From Epiperipatus broadwayi (Eukaryota > Onychophora > Udeonychophora > Euonychophora > Peripatidae): 64,000 bases of DNA. Under the pieces are notes generated by a model, which saw only the letters and a list, made by a program, of their open reading frames with translations, was not told the DNA's origin and searched no databases. Positions 11,736 through 22,305 of the stretch are shown here, piece by piece. Within the stretch, counting starts at the first letter, position 1. Each line of letters starts with the position of its first letter. The DNA lies in the NCBI GenBank assembly GCA_028023455.1, contig JAQFVV010012536.1, positions 3,122,001 to 3,186,000 of the forward strand, given 5' to 3'. The translations under genes were made by a program, and so were the position numbers.

Positions 11736-12016
11736 CTCGATGATGATGATTATTATTATTTAATTTCAAATTGCAAAATTATGCTCTGCATATCATTTTT
11801 GAACTTAAGAAAGATCAATCTGTTAGGAATATTTTTAATAACTATTGTTTGCTTACTGTGCTCATACAAAAAAAAAAAATATTTGTCTCTAAATATATTA
11901 AAAGTCTCCCCTCCCTTCTCTATTGATATCTGTTTATTCTATACATTATCATTTGCAAATTATTATATTTCAAGTCTTATTCTCATCCATTAAAAAATAT
12001 ATGTAAATTTATCAAA

Positions 12017-12640
12017 AGCAGTCAGCACTTAAACAATAGCAATAACAATCAATAATCTCAATCTGTTGTCGAGGCAACCTCCTTTATCAATAAAAGTGGA
12101 AATCCACCTTTATTTATGGTCTAATGTGTTTATATAGACCCTAAAGATTGCAACTTGACTACAGAGAGGGAAATAATTGATACAAAGAAGTTTAAATAAG
12201 CCTCATTAAACACGTAAATATAACCTGTTCTGAATGCTGACTAACAAATAGCTAATTATAACATTTAAACTGCAATTATAACTGTCAAATTGCACTCTAA
12301 CAATATATTCCTTAAATAATAAAGTTAGATAATAATAAGGTTAAATAGATTAAATAATAATAAAGTTAAATAATAAGGTTAGATAGATTTATGAATGTAA
12401 ATTCAGTGAAAGCAGTCAATAACAAACAACAATCTCAATTTGTTGTCAAGATAATCTTTTATTAATAAAGGTGGAAATCCATCTTTATTTATAATCTGAT
12501 ATGATTATATAGTCACTAAAGATTGCAACTTGATAAAAGGAGGTTGCTTTGGAAACAGGTTAAGATTGTTGATTGTTATTGATATTGTCTAAGTATTGAC
12601 TGCTTTCAATGAATTTACATTCATAATCCCATCAAGTCTT
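12017..12640. mobile_element. palindromic element, family D, long or double copy
   Basis: Left: GTCAGCACTTAAACAATAGC, then TCAATCTGTTGTCGAGGCAA. Right: TTGATTGTTATTGATATTG before GACTGC. A second head-like segment begins at about 12407 (GCAGTCAATAACAAACAACA), so this is a compound of two units sharing GGTGGAAATCCA.. and the block AAAGATTGCAACTTGA. Confidence 0.65.
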
Positions 12641-12879
12641 GAGCACATATTATCTTTATTATTTAAATATATATTAGACTAGGGAGTACTTTGATATTAT
12701 TTCTGCTGTGACATATTACTCCGGTGACGTTTAAGTCTGGTAATAATCATTCAAAGTTTTCATTTATGATATTATGTCATCCAAGAATTCTGACATGACT
12801 AATCCATATCAAATATATATACATTACCAACTTTTCACACATATATACACGTCACCCAATTGTAAAACGTGCGGACCTG

Positions 12880-13640
12880 TGCGTTTTATTGCTTTTTATT
12901 TTTAGTAATTTTGTGCTATCAAAGTGGAGAGATATATTCATTATGGAAAAGGGAAAAAACATATCACAATATTAAATAAAAGCAGGTATTTGTGAGTTTT
13001 TAATATGGTAATTTTATGAATTTATGATGACATAAAACATCCTTTCTCCTCCCAGCATAATACGGCACTTTGTGCTGTCAAAAACATCCAGCGTGTGTAA
13101 TACCAAACTTCAAATCTAAAAAAAAAAAAATACTTCTTATTTCCAATGATCTCTCACATCACTTATAAGTAATATGGTTTTATATTTAAAAATGCATTTA
13201 CAGCTAAAACCTTATATATTTGTGTTTGCTTGTTTGTTTTTTGCTAAAACTTTGATTTTTTTTTTTTTTAATATTTTAAAATATAAGGTTAAACTTACAG
13301 TTCGCCATTTTTTTTAGGTTAAAAAGAATATGTAAAGCTAAAACTTTATGTTACAGTTCGTAATTTAAAAAACGTTTCAGGGTTCTTTTTCATATTTTTT
13401 CTTTTTCTATATTGAATATCTCTCCATCATTAGAAATAAGATTTGAAGTTTGGTATTACACGTGCTGATTGTTTACGATGGCACAAACTGCTATATTATG
13501 CCGAGTGGGGTAGAAATGTTTTCGACGGCACAAAGTGCTGTAAAAAAACACAAAAATATTAAAAACTCATAACTACCTGCTTTTCTTTAGTATTGTGATG
13601 TGTTTTTTCCTTTTTCCATAATGAATATATCATTCTTTTT
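12880..13640. mobile_element. inverted-repeat element, family E
   Basis: Sequence at 12905-13115 recurs inverted at 13420-13640. Examples are TATTCATTATGGAAAAGGGA against TTTTTCCATAATGAATATA, and AATACCAAACTTCAAATC against GATTTGAAGTTTGGTATTA. The middle repeats AAAATATAAGGTTA / GCTAAAACTTTATGTTACAG. No protein is encoded. Confidence 0.65.
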
Positions 13641-13664
13641 TTTTTTTTTAATTTGAAGTTTGAT

Positions 13665-13865
13665 ATTACATGTGGTATGACATATTAATCCGGTGACATT
13701 ATATTCTAAGTTTGTGATATGTTTAAAATAACACTTCCACAGGATCTGTGGACAAATTTTATCAATTATGTTTGTCCACACATCTCTTGCAGGTGTTATT
13801 TTAAACATATTGCAAACTTAGAATAAGACATCACTGAAGTAATACATCATAGCAGGAATAATACC
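13665..13865. mobile_element. hairpin element with CCGGTGAC-like ends
   Basis: Left arm: ATATGTTTAAAATAACAC then TGTGGACAAA. Right arm: the complement, TTTGTCCACA then GTGTTATTTTAAACATAT. Outer parts read ATGACATATTAATCCGGTGA and end TACATCAT. A half-copy of the outer part is at about 12705-12745, on the left side of family E. Confidence 0.65.
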
Positions 13866-14499
13866 AAAGTACCGATTAGAGATTATCCACTTATTCTTTA
13901 AATATATATAATTTTTTAATTAAAGTTTTGCATAAATGTAATAATGGATACAAGTTTATTCTACCTGTTTTATTTGCCACACAGTTGGTATGAAACGTGG
14001 TGTAATTGTTATATATTTCAATGTATATATTAAATTAATAACTGTTACTGGATAAAAGCTCATTCTGTTATGTTTCAATTTGATTATTATTGTTATTATT
14101 ACTAGATATACCTGACCTATAAAGGCCATGTTTTTATTTGGTTGCTTTGACAAATTTTTTTTTTTTAATTTAATGTAAATTAAACAAAAGATTTTAATAT
14201 TATATAAATAAATATTAGAAATTCACAATTGAAAAATTGAAAGGAAAAAAAAGGTTGGAACAACCCAGTTTGTTTGGTACACTTCAGAAATGTATCCGGC
14301 AAAGTATTAATAAAGCTAATTTATAATTTTTAAATATACCTGTTATATTTGATATGTGAACTTGACTGTTACAGACAATTATTAATGGCGGAATTACTTC
14401 CTTTGCAGTTTTTTTAATTGGTTACATGACAACCTTACAGACAAACATTCACACAGAAACACTTGATGGCTTTACGGACAAACATTCACATGGATTTTA
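13866..14499. other. intron sequence, nothing firmly recognised
   Basis: AT-rich. The motif GACAAACATTCACA occurs twice near 14440-14490, next to the element that follows. Confidence 0.4.
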
Positions 14500-15655
14500 T
14501 ATATATAGATATTAAAGGGTTGTAATAAAAAAAAACGGTACTCATTTTATAGCTAAAGACGCCGTTCTATGGCGCGGTTTTCGTGCTAAAACACATAAAA
14601 TGCTGTTTCTGCGGCCGACACGTTCGAACCCACGTTTTCTATAATACAACTTTTTTGTTGTGCTACAGAATGCAGGCCGCTATGTTGCGTAGCAGTACAG
14701 CATGTATGTCGCTAAGCAGCAATTACATTTTCCAAATTCGCACAGTTTATAAAATAATTACGGCTTGATGAGAGAGTTTGAATTTGAATTGTGTTGAAGT
14801 GTTGTTTTCATTGTATTTTTTTATTATTTTAAACTATTGAAATGTTCAGATTTTTTAAAACAATAATTATAAGACTTTTTACAACGTACTGTATTGAACT
14901 TTTATTTGGGTAAATGTTAAATATCTATGTTTTTATTGAGTTGCAATTAGGTAACGTGTCAAGTAACGTACTGTTAGTAACATTCCACGAGACAAAGAAG
15001 ATTCTTCTACCATCTGTATATTTTTGAAGTAAAAAAGAGCGGTACGAAAAAAATATCCAGTAAGAAAAGTCCAAATATACAAGTTTTTTTGTAAATTTAA
15101 TAAAAAGCAAATATTATAAACATGTTTAATAAGTAAAGAAGACATTTGTATGTGTTTGTTGTTGTTTAAAAAAGTTTGAGTTTCTTTCTTCTGTCCGAGT
15201 ACGCTTACGATTTTGAATTTTTTTATTTTAGCATTACAAACAAACAGAACACTAACCCTAACCCTAAAACTAACCTTAAATCTAACCGTAACAACTTTTA
15301 CTTTTATTACGATTATTATTTTTTAGTTAAACAACAACAAAAAAAGTCGTAACACAAGTAAAAAAATATCCGATAGAAAATTGATAAAAAAAAAGCCGTA
15401 ACACAAGTAAAAAAATATACGATAGAAAAACACGAATCAAATTTTAATTTGTTGATCTTATTTTACATTTATTATTATCATTTAAATTGTATACGTTAAT
15501 AAAAAATAATATTTATAAAAGACGATTTTGTTTTGGTTTTATTTTCGCATTACAAAAAAGCACAGAAAAATTATTAAAATCAAAGGCCCGTGAATGTTCA
15601 TATTTGTAGTTTTAGCGTGAAAACGGCGCCATCCAACGGGATCTTTATCTATAAT
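14500..15655. mobile_element. possible 1.15 kb DNA element with GC-rich ends
   Basis: The left end has GACGCCGTTCTATGGCGCGG then TTTTCGTGCTAAAAC; the right end is its imperfect complement (GTTTTAGCGTGAAAACGGCG, then CCATC). This GC content is out of place here. The interior holds a telomere-like stretch (15250-15296) and a direct duplication of about 55 bases around GTAACACAAGTAAAAAAATA at 15340 and 15393. No transposase was seen; the class is unknown. Confidence 0.45.
15250..15296 (+). repeat. telomere-like CTAACCC stretch
   Basis: ACTAACCCTAACCCTAAAAC followed by diverged CTAACC units. This resembles the animal TTAGGG repeat in reverse. It is short and decayed, so it is an interstitial remnant. 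Confidence 0.6.
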
Positions 15656-16467
15656 ACAAGCACCAAAAAAACTTATTTACAATTTTTAATATACATCTTT
15701 CTAATGATAATCTGAAAAGATATTTGCCATAGCCAAAACATAGCTAGTGTCAGTTATAATAGAAAAAATTATAGCAAATTAAGATGTTTGTTAAGTAGTA
15801 TTGAAATGGAAAAAATTGATCTGTTACGTTGTATTGGTAAATTGTTCTTTAAAGGCTTATATCTACTTCTTTGTTGTCTTTTATTATAATTTCAGCAGTC
15901 ATTTTAATAACATTATTATGGACACTAATAGCATATCAGCAGTAATGCATAAATTTATAAGTGAAATAAAATTTATTAATAATAACAAATTAGAAATAGT
16001 AGTATGAAATTATAAAGTTTGCATTATATTGGATTTTAAGCATAAACTAGTTTCCAATAAAAGTCTTTTTGTATCGTAGTTATTTATATTAGAACTTCAG
16101 AAATTTAATTGTAAATCCTATTACACTGTAGTTCACTTCCTGATTATACTAACGTAATAGCTTTTGTTTGAATTTTGTATGGTTAATCATTGTCACTTGT
16201 TTATTCATGAAAACAACTTCTCAGAGATTAAAAATAAACTTTTCCTGAGCTGAAGAATAAGCGGATTAGTGATCTTTGTTTCTCATAGATATAACCACTG
16301 ATTTAAATGATTTTAATTTAAATTTGCGAAATGAAAATCAAATAATTTATGAATTGTATATTAATCTTGCATTTCATCTATTCTCTTTGTATTTGTCATT
16401 CATGAAAATTCTTAATGACAGTCATTTCTATTTTTTATTACATAAAAACTATTTACATGTCAAGTGT
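15656..16467. other. intron sequence, nothing recognised
   Basis: AT-rich sequence with two short incidental open frames and no known motif. Confidence 0.45.
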
Positions 16468-16566
16468 TGTTAGCCAAGAGGTCATCACAGCTGCCTTGCA
16501 AGCAAGTAATTGTTTGCAGACGGTTGTGGGTTCGTGTCCCGGCTGATGCTATGACATATGAAAAAA
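16468..16566 (+). mobile_element. tRNA-derived SINE, type 2
   Basis: TTAGCCAAGAGGTCATCACA (box A), CTGCCTTGCAAGCA, a well kept box B GGGTTCGTGTCCC, then the tail GATGCTATGACATATG and A-run. Copies with the same tail (TTTGACATAT) lie at 54295 and 60445. Confidence 0.65.
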
Positions 16567-16918
16567 AAACTATATACATTTTCTTGAAAAATGATTAGTT
16601 TTGGTATATTTTGTGCTAAATATAATGATTGAAATTTTTATTTTAAAGGTGTGATTTAATGTATGCAACCCATGCCTGATTTGATCAAATGAATGCTTAA
16701 TGTTCTCGTTGTATGATATTTTTTTGTTGTATATTTAGCTTATTAGAAAATGTCAGATTATGTAGCAATCCCTGTGAAAAGAGAAGATAATAAATATTTA
16801 GAATCATATTTGGCCTTGTGCATTCTTAATTTGTTTTCAAGTTTATAGTTTTTATTTCAACATATAGAAAATAATGAGCATGAAGCTAATGGTAATTTAA
16901 AATGCAAGATTACAATTT

Positions 16919-17163
16919 AAACCAGCAAGCATCACATGATCACATCTCCAATACTAGCACATAATTGTTTATAAACAAAGCAAAGCAAAACTCCATATAG
17001 TAGTGCCACCTGTGCTAAACAGAGTAATCAATGGATGCCAGAAGGCTTGTGCATAAAATCCCTATCTAATGCCTACTCATCCAATATCCCCAGACTAGTT
17101 TCTGGCTTGTGGCCTTCGTCAGTGAGGAGCTTTGGAGTGATGGAGTTTTGCTTTGTTTTGTTT
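16919..17163 (+). mobile_element. palindromic family A, copy A1
   Basis: It runs from the AAGCATCACATGATCACA end through CAGAGTAATCAATGGATGCC, AAAATCCCTATCTA, CCCCAGACTAGTTTCT and GTCAGTGAGGAGC to a truncated right end near GGAGTTTTGC. An exact 13-base direct repeat, AAGATTACAATTT, flanks it at 16906-16918 and 17164-17176. Confidence 0.85.
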
Positions 17164-17279
17164 AAGATTACAATTTGTTAGCCCATATTATAAATTATGT
17201 TCTTTAATTAGCATTTAATGAGTCCCAAAATTAGAATATTAAAAATTGCTTTGACTATCAAAAAAAGAATCATTTATTT

Positions 17280-17447
17280 TTTTATTTTCTTTAATGTATC
17301 ATCTTTACTTTCAACCATCATTAATCTACTGTGAGATGGACGCCATATCATTCCAGAAAAGTTTCTATCTCAAATGTGGTCTCCTAAATCTTTTACAATC
17401 TTTTGGGATATAGTTTTAAGATTTCTTCTGTCAGCTCTTCAAATGAA
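17280..17447 (-). pseudogene. LINE fragment, C-terminal end, minus strand
   Basis: The minus strand encodes a decayed version of the R-P-R-x-R-W-M-D type C-terminal segment of a non-LTR retrotransposon. It parallels 18480-18720 and 33190-33410 (TTTTACAATCT, GTGGTCTC and TTAAGATTTC blocks). It is interrupted by family A copy A2 and resumes at 18052. Confidence 0.5.
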
Positions 17448-18039
17448 CTTCACCTGATCACTGATGAAAGCCTCAAGCTAGAAACTAGTCTGCGAATATT
17501 GGATGAGTAGGCACTAGATAGGGATTTTATGCACAAACCTTCCTGTATCCATTGATTACTCTGGCATGCACTGAATGGTGACTATATGGAGAGTTTTGCC
17601 TTTGTGTAAACAGCTTGTGTAAGCATAAAGAATGGTGATCATGAGATGTTTAGTGGTTTAATACCAATCCTGCCAATGGGATTATGGTGACTATGGTTAT
17701 TAAAGAACCAAAGATACCAAAAAATATGGTTGCTGAACTGAGTTCTGATCTCTATGACTGCAAGCTAATGAGCTTGAATTGAAAACATTATTGTGTTTTC
17801 ATTTTGGACTCAAAGCTTTATAGTTAGCTAATAAGATAAAGGGTTGCATTAGATCCTAAGATCTAGGTGCAGTGCTCTCAAATCCAAGATCTCACTGATG
17901 AATGCCACAAGCTAGAAATTAGTCGGGGGATATATGAGTAGGTACTAGATAGGGGTTTTATGCACAAACCTTCCTGCATCCATTGATTACTCTGGCTTGC
18001 ACTGAGTGTCACTACTATATGGAGAGTTTTGTCTCTGTG
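17448..18039 (-). mobile_element. palindromic family A, compound copy A2
   Basis: Two family A bodies lie head to tail. The first runs from ACTGATGAAAGCC through CACTAGATAGGG and CCATTGATTACTCTGGC to GATGTTTAGTGGTTTA. A spacer (GGATTATGGTGACTATGG, then AAGCTTTATAGTTAGCTAA) leads to the second, ending GGAGAGTTTTGTCTC. The exact 12-base direct repeat TCTTCAAATGAA flanks the whole unit at 17436-17447 and 18040-18051. Confidence 0.85.
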
Positions 18040-18051
18040 TCTTCAAATGAA

Positions 18052-18850
18052 TATGTTCGTCCCAGTTACAACTCATTCTTATTAATATTTTAATGATATC
18101 AGTGATGTTTCATTGTTCCCTTACCCATGTGTTTTGTATGCAATTTCTTTTTATAAACCCCACTATAAATATCACCACACTTTACTGCATGATTTGAAGT
18201 CTATGATATTCTTCTATCAAGTATCCATGTCTCAGATCTAAATGTAAACTCTGGAAAAATCTTTTTTTTTAAGCACATAAGCATATATATTAAGATTTTT
18301 CCATCAAAGCACCCCCTCCGACTCTTAATTCTGTGATTAATTTTATTTCCATTATTATGGCTTCATCCACATTAATAATTTGTCAAGGATATTTATAGCT
18401 GTTAACTTTTTCTAATTCATTTCTATCAATTATTATTCTCTCTTTTTTTTTTTGAAAAGCCGTTGAATATCAACATTTTCAACCAATATCGATCTTCTCT
18501 GATCAGTAGCCTCTCTTCTCCACATTACCTCAGCATCACTTTCTTATGTCATCCATTCAGTTTACTTCTGGTTTCTTCTTAGGTTTTTTACAATCTCTTG
18601 GAATCCACTTTAAGATTTCAACTGTCCATCTATTATCATCTTTTCTCACAATATGACCTACGTTTTTTGCTTTCTTCTGATAATTCTTTTAACATTTTCT
18701 TAAACTCTGAAACATTTATTTTTATGCCCCCAGCTTCTCAATGTAATCTACAAAATAGTTCTCGTAAAACTGCTATAAAAAAATTTGGAAATATTAAGAT
18801 ACTCTTCTAATATAACCATACAATCTAAATACTGCTAACCCATTTTAATA
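18052..18850 (-). pseudogene. LINE fragments, minus strand
   Basis: This continues the LINE split by A2. A further C-terminal copy at 18480-18690 includes minus-strand blocks CATTACCTCAGCATC, ATCCATTCA, TACAATCTCTTGGAATCC and CAACTGTCCATCTATTATCA, which recur at 33250-33390. It is frame-broken throughout. Confidence 0.5.
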
Positions 18851-19630
18851 AATTATTTTCAGAATTTGACCATATTCTAGATCTTTGGTTGATCCAGAAC
18901 TTTAATCATTGCAGAGGTATTTAGTGAATAGCACTTTCATAATTTACAAATTCCATGAAAAATCTTTTTAGCTCTTATTTGGATGTGATTTATGATGCTA
19001 CAATCACATTTAAATATAATTTGTTCTTTCAATCACCTTGAGTAAAGGTCTTTGTAGACAATGCATAATGAATTTAGAAAAATTCTTATATATTGAATGT
19101 AGTAAAATAGTTTTTAATATCTTTTTCACCTTATTTAAATATCATTTGATATTACTTGAGCATTTTTCCAAACATCTGCTATACCTTTGTTATTTAGACA
19201 TTTGGAATGTAGCTTTATGAAAATTTTCATTTAGTCATCTGTTTTGTGTGCATTTCTTTTAAAGATATAATAATTCTTATTTTCTATCATTTGTCTTAGA
19301 TATAATTTTGCGTTTCATTTAAAATATGTCATTTGATAAGATTTTATCATATCTGTAATGATAATTTTTTTTTTTTTGTACTTTATTACTGTGTTTTTTT
19401 TTTTGTATGTCAGTGCGCCTATTTATATATAAACCATAAGTGCATAGATTGCTGATATTTTATTGGTTAAATTTAAGTATTGTTTGGGATGCTATGACTT
19501 ATATATATATAATTAATATGAAAGTAACCATTCTTCCACTATAATGGTATACAGTATTTTCTCTTTGTATATCTGCATCTGGGTATTATATAATATTAGT
19601 CACTGGTAATGTTTATATATATGTAAATGC
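18851..19630. other. intron sequence, nothing recognised
   Basis: AT-rich sequence with T and A homopolymers near 19360-19405. Short open frames here show no motif. Confidence 0.45.
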
Positions 19631-20170
19631 ATGAAAGCAGTCCATATCTAAACAATATCAATAACAATCTCAATCTGTAGTCAAGGCAATCTCCTTTTAA
19701 CAATAATAGTGGTTAGCCCGCCTTTATCTATGATTTAATATATTTATATAGACACTAAAGATTGCAACTTGACCAAACAAAGGGGGATTATTAGTTTGAA
19801 GAAGTTTAACTAAACCTCATTAAACAGGCAAATATAGCCTGTTCTGAAAGCAAACTAACAAATAGTCAATTATAACTATCAAACTGCACTAAAACTATGC
19901 ATTACTTAGATAATAAAACTAATAATGCTCAAGGCTAGATAGCTTTATAAATGTAAATACATGAAAGCAGTTCACACCTAAACAATATCAATAACAATCT
20001 CAATCTGTAGCCAAGGCAACTAAGGTTGATACCCACCTTTATTTGTGATCTAATATATTTATATAGATATTAAAGAATTTTGAGCCAAGAGAGTGAGGTT
20101 AGTAATTCAAAGAAGTGTAACTAAACCTTATACGGGTAAATATAACCTGTTTTGAAAGCTGACTAACAAT
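19631..20170. mobile_element. family D element, two direct copies
   Basis: The head AACAATATCAATAACAATCT with CAATCTGTAG.CAAGGCAA occurs at about 19652 and again at about 19980. Each is followed by the ATTTATATAGA.A.TAAAGA block and by CTAAACCT and AATATA.CCTGTT. The two units are similar direct repeats of about 330 bases. Confidence 0.6.
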
Positions 20171-20179
20171 TACAATTAA

Positions 20180-20640
20180 AACAGAAGTAAACTTTCTCAT
20201 CATATGCTATGGATAAATAACACATACATCAACAAAGAATAAAGAATGAAATGGACTTATCTATCCTTTTAGCTTTTAATCTTTAGAAGCTTTCACTTGC
20301 TATCATTGTTGGAAATGGAAATTATATATTAGTGTGATTTAAATACGACATTAATCATTTTGAAAATTAAAATTGTGCAAATAGAGACTGAATCTTATTT
20401 TTTTATAACTTTTATGCCATTAATCTTCTATTTACACAATTTTAATTTTAAAATAATACAATATCTAAATTGGGCTAACATACAATTTCTAATCTTTATT
20501 TCCGACAATATCCATGAACAAAAGCTTATAAAGATCGAAAGTTAAAAGGATATGTGAAATTCATTCTATCCTTTATCACTTGCTGATATATAGTATTATT
20601 TATCCATAACTTTTGGCCGTGGATAATTTACTTCTGTTTG
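20180..20640. mobile_element. inverted-repeat element, about 460 bases
   Basis: The left end AAACAGAAGTAAACTTTCTC then TATGGATAAATAA is inverted at the right end as TTATTTATCCATA .. AATTTACTTCTGTTT. The inner arms TCTATCCTTTTAGCTTTTAA and TTAAAAGGATA.. also pair. The centre pairs ACACAATTTTAATTTTAAAA with TTGAAAATTAAAATTGTGC. The whole element can form one long hairpin. Confidence 0.6.
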
Positions 20641-20737
20641 GAGTTTATATACATTAATTTATGTATTTGATATATATATAATAATTAATAAAACAAGACA
20701 CAAAATTGTGTAACTTGCTTTTAAGTTTGTATTAAAA

Positions 20738-20899
20738 TGTTCACTAGAGGGAGCTTATCACTAGCTCCAATCAAGCTTTAATTTATAAGCGCTGAAAGAG
20801 AAAGAATTCAAAACCTCTATCGGAAAGTCCTTATCGCCAGACCAATTTGTTTCGAGCTTATGGCTTGATTGGAGCTAGTGGTAAGCTCCCTCTAGTGAA
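20738..20899. mobile_element. hairpin element with 39-base arms
   Basis: The left arm starts TGTTCACTAGAGGGAGCTTA; the right arm ends GTAAGCTCCCTCTAGTGAAC. The arms are almost perfect. The loop, read on the minus strand, is GCCATAAGCTCGAAAC, TTGGTCTGGCGATAAGGA, CCGATAGAGGTTTTGAATT, which resembles the cores of families A and C. Confidence 0.75.
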
Positions 20900-20997
20900 C
20901 ATATATATATAGGAAGGCAGGTAAGAAATTTTAATTAAAAGAAAATTTTCAACATTTCATTGAAAAATAAATATTAATACTCTCATCATTGTTGCAG

Positions 20998-21063
20998 GTA
21001 GTAAACCAGAAGATCCTATTAATGCTGCTTCATGTGAATTAGGAGGCCATCTTGTTGTAAAAA
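20998..21063 (+). CDS. GDPGP1: GDPGP1 exon 3, version a
   Basis: This 66-base exon encodes (G)SKPEDPINAASCELGGHLVV then K. It has phase 1 at both ends, acceptor CATTGTTGCAG and donor GTAAGATT. The block N-x-A-x-x-E-L-x-G-H-L is the conserved segment after the R-x-x-x-W strand in GDPGP1. It keeps the Cys-Glu-Leu that family members have here. Version b lies 13.3 kb downstream with the same length and phase. This version matches the family best. Confidence 0.8.
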
Positions 21064-21224
21064 GTAAGATTGTAAACATATTTTACTTACAAGAATGATA
21101 ATTTTTCTGTGACTCGATTAATTCAATTATATTATTTATCATATCTTAAAAACTGCTGCTTTCCCAGCGATAGCTATTGTCAACAAAACTACGTCCATTT
21201 CTAGCTCTTCTGAATTTTTGTTAC

Positions 21225-21375
21225 CAGAGTTCAAACATGGATTTATGATGAATTGAATGGCCTTATTGTTGTCCAGGGATTTATAAGAAGTTCAAGCGCT
21301 GGGCGTGGCAGAATTGAAATTGATGCAAGGATCTTACATTCCAGAATCAGATCCTCTATACCACTACATTAATCC
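21225..21375 (-). mobile_element. tRNA-derived SINE, type 1, minus strand
   Basis: On the minus strand: GTAGTGGTATAGAGGATCTG (box A region), TCTGGAATGTAAGATCC, CAATTTCAATTCTGCC, then GCGCTTGAACTTCTTATAAA. It matches the block order of the copy at 3026. Confidence 0.6.
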
Positions 21376-21556
21376 ATGCAAGGAGTTTAGGTTTGGGTAA
21401 TATTAGATTAGATCACTACCAACAAAAATTAACATTAAAAACAGACATTTGGTATTGATGCTAAAGATAGTCCACCCATAATTTTTATAAGATCTAATAT
21501 TTTGATTTACATTGAAACATTTTTAATGGACTGGTTTGAAATCAAATTACATCCCT

Positions 21557-21567
21557 CCCCCCCCCCC
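21557..21567. repeat. poly(dC) tract of 11
   Basis: Eleven C in a row, preceded by CCCT. It is one of the six G/C homopolymers. Confidence 0.9.
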
Positions 21568-21759
21568 TAATGTTTCGCTATATATCATTATTTAAGACAT
21601 ACTTATTTCTTACGGTCTTCATATTCATATGTCTATTAAATAAAGATATGACCGAAAAGATATCAGAAAGTTATCATCTTTTTAAAAATTTCATTTTCTT
21701 TTATTATACTGTGATAATTTTATAGTAACTTAATGAAATGTAATAACCAAAAAAAGATC

Positions 21760-21890
21760 ACCCCCTGCAAGGTTTATTGCAGGTATAGAATGAGAATTTT
21801 GAAATTCGGATTCCTTGGATTTTAACTCGGTTCTGTCACTTCTGGTACTCGGACATTTTAAACTCCCAAGAAATAAACTTTTCGATTATT
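21760..21890 (+). mobile_element. tRNA-derived SINE, type 1
   Basis: GGTATAGAATGAGAATTTTG, then GATTCCTTGGATTTTAACTC, TGTCACTTCTGGTACTCGGA, and the tail AAACTCCCAAGAAATAAAC before a T-run. It has the type 1 block order, decayed. Confidence 0.5.
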
Positions 21891-22104
21891 TTTTTTTATC
21901 ATTATTAAAAGTTTTTCTTTAATTTAAATGAAAACAATACATTAGCAGTTCTCCTACTACATCGCGGTTAAAGACAATTTTATAAATGGCAAACTTAATC
22001 ATTGGCTTTGTTTAATTTAAGCATGGTTTCTTCTTAGATTTCAATCTAAATCAACGTAGCATTAATGTGTAATCCTTATAATTACTAAAACAACTACAGT
22101 AATT

Positions 22105-22305
22105 ATAAAATTAAATTGAGATACTGGAAAATCTCATTGCGCTCGTTATAACACTTATCTGACAGCCCTTTTCTCGTAAATTCTTTGTTGTGTGTTTATG
22201 GTTTGGTTGTCATTCGGACAGCTATCATAACATCTGATTGGCTGTCAGATAAGTGTTATAACGAGCGCAATGATATTTTCCAGTATCTCAATTTAATTTT
22301 CAATT
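22105..22305. mobile_element. near-perfect hairpin element with about 60-base arms
   Basis: Left: TTGAGATACTGGAAAATCTC, ATTGCGCTCGTTATAACACT, TATCTGACAGCC. Right: the complement, running back to CCAGTATCTCAATTTAATTT. Only a few mismatches separate the arms. The loop of about 83 bases includes a second small inverted pair near GGTTTGGTTGTC. No open frame. Confidence 0.8.

Noticed and set aside
15250-15296. Chromosome end or telomere
   Set aside because: Only two perfect CTAACCC units followed by decayed ones, surrounded by ordinary sequence on both sides.
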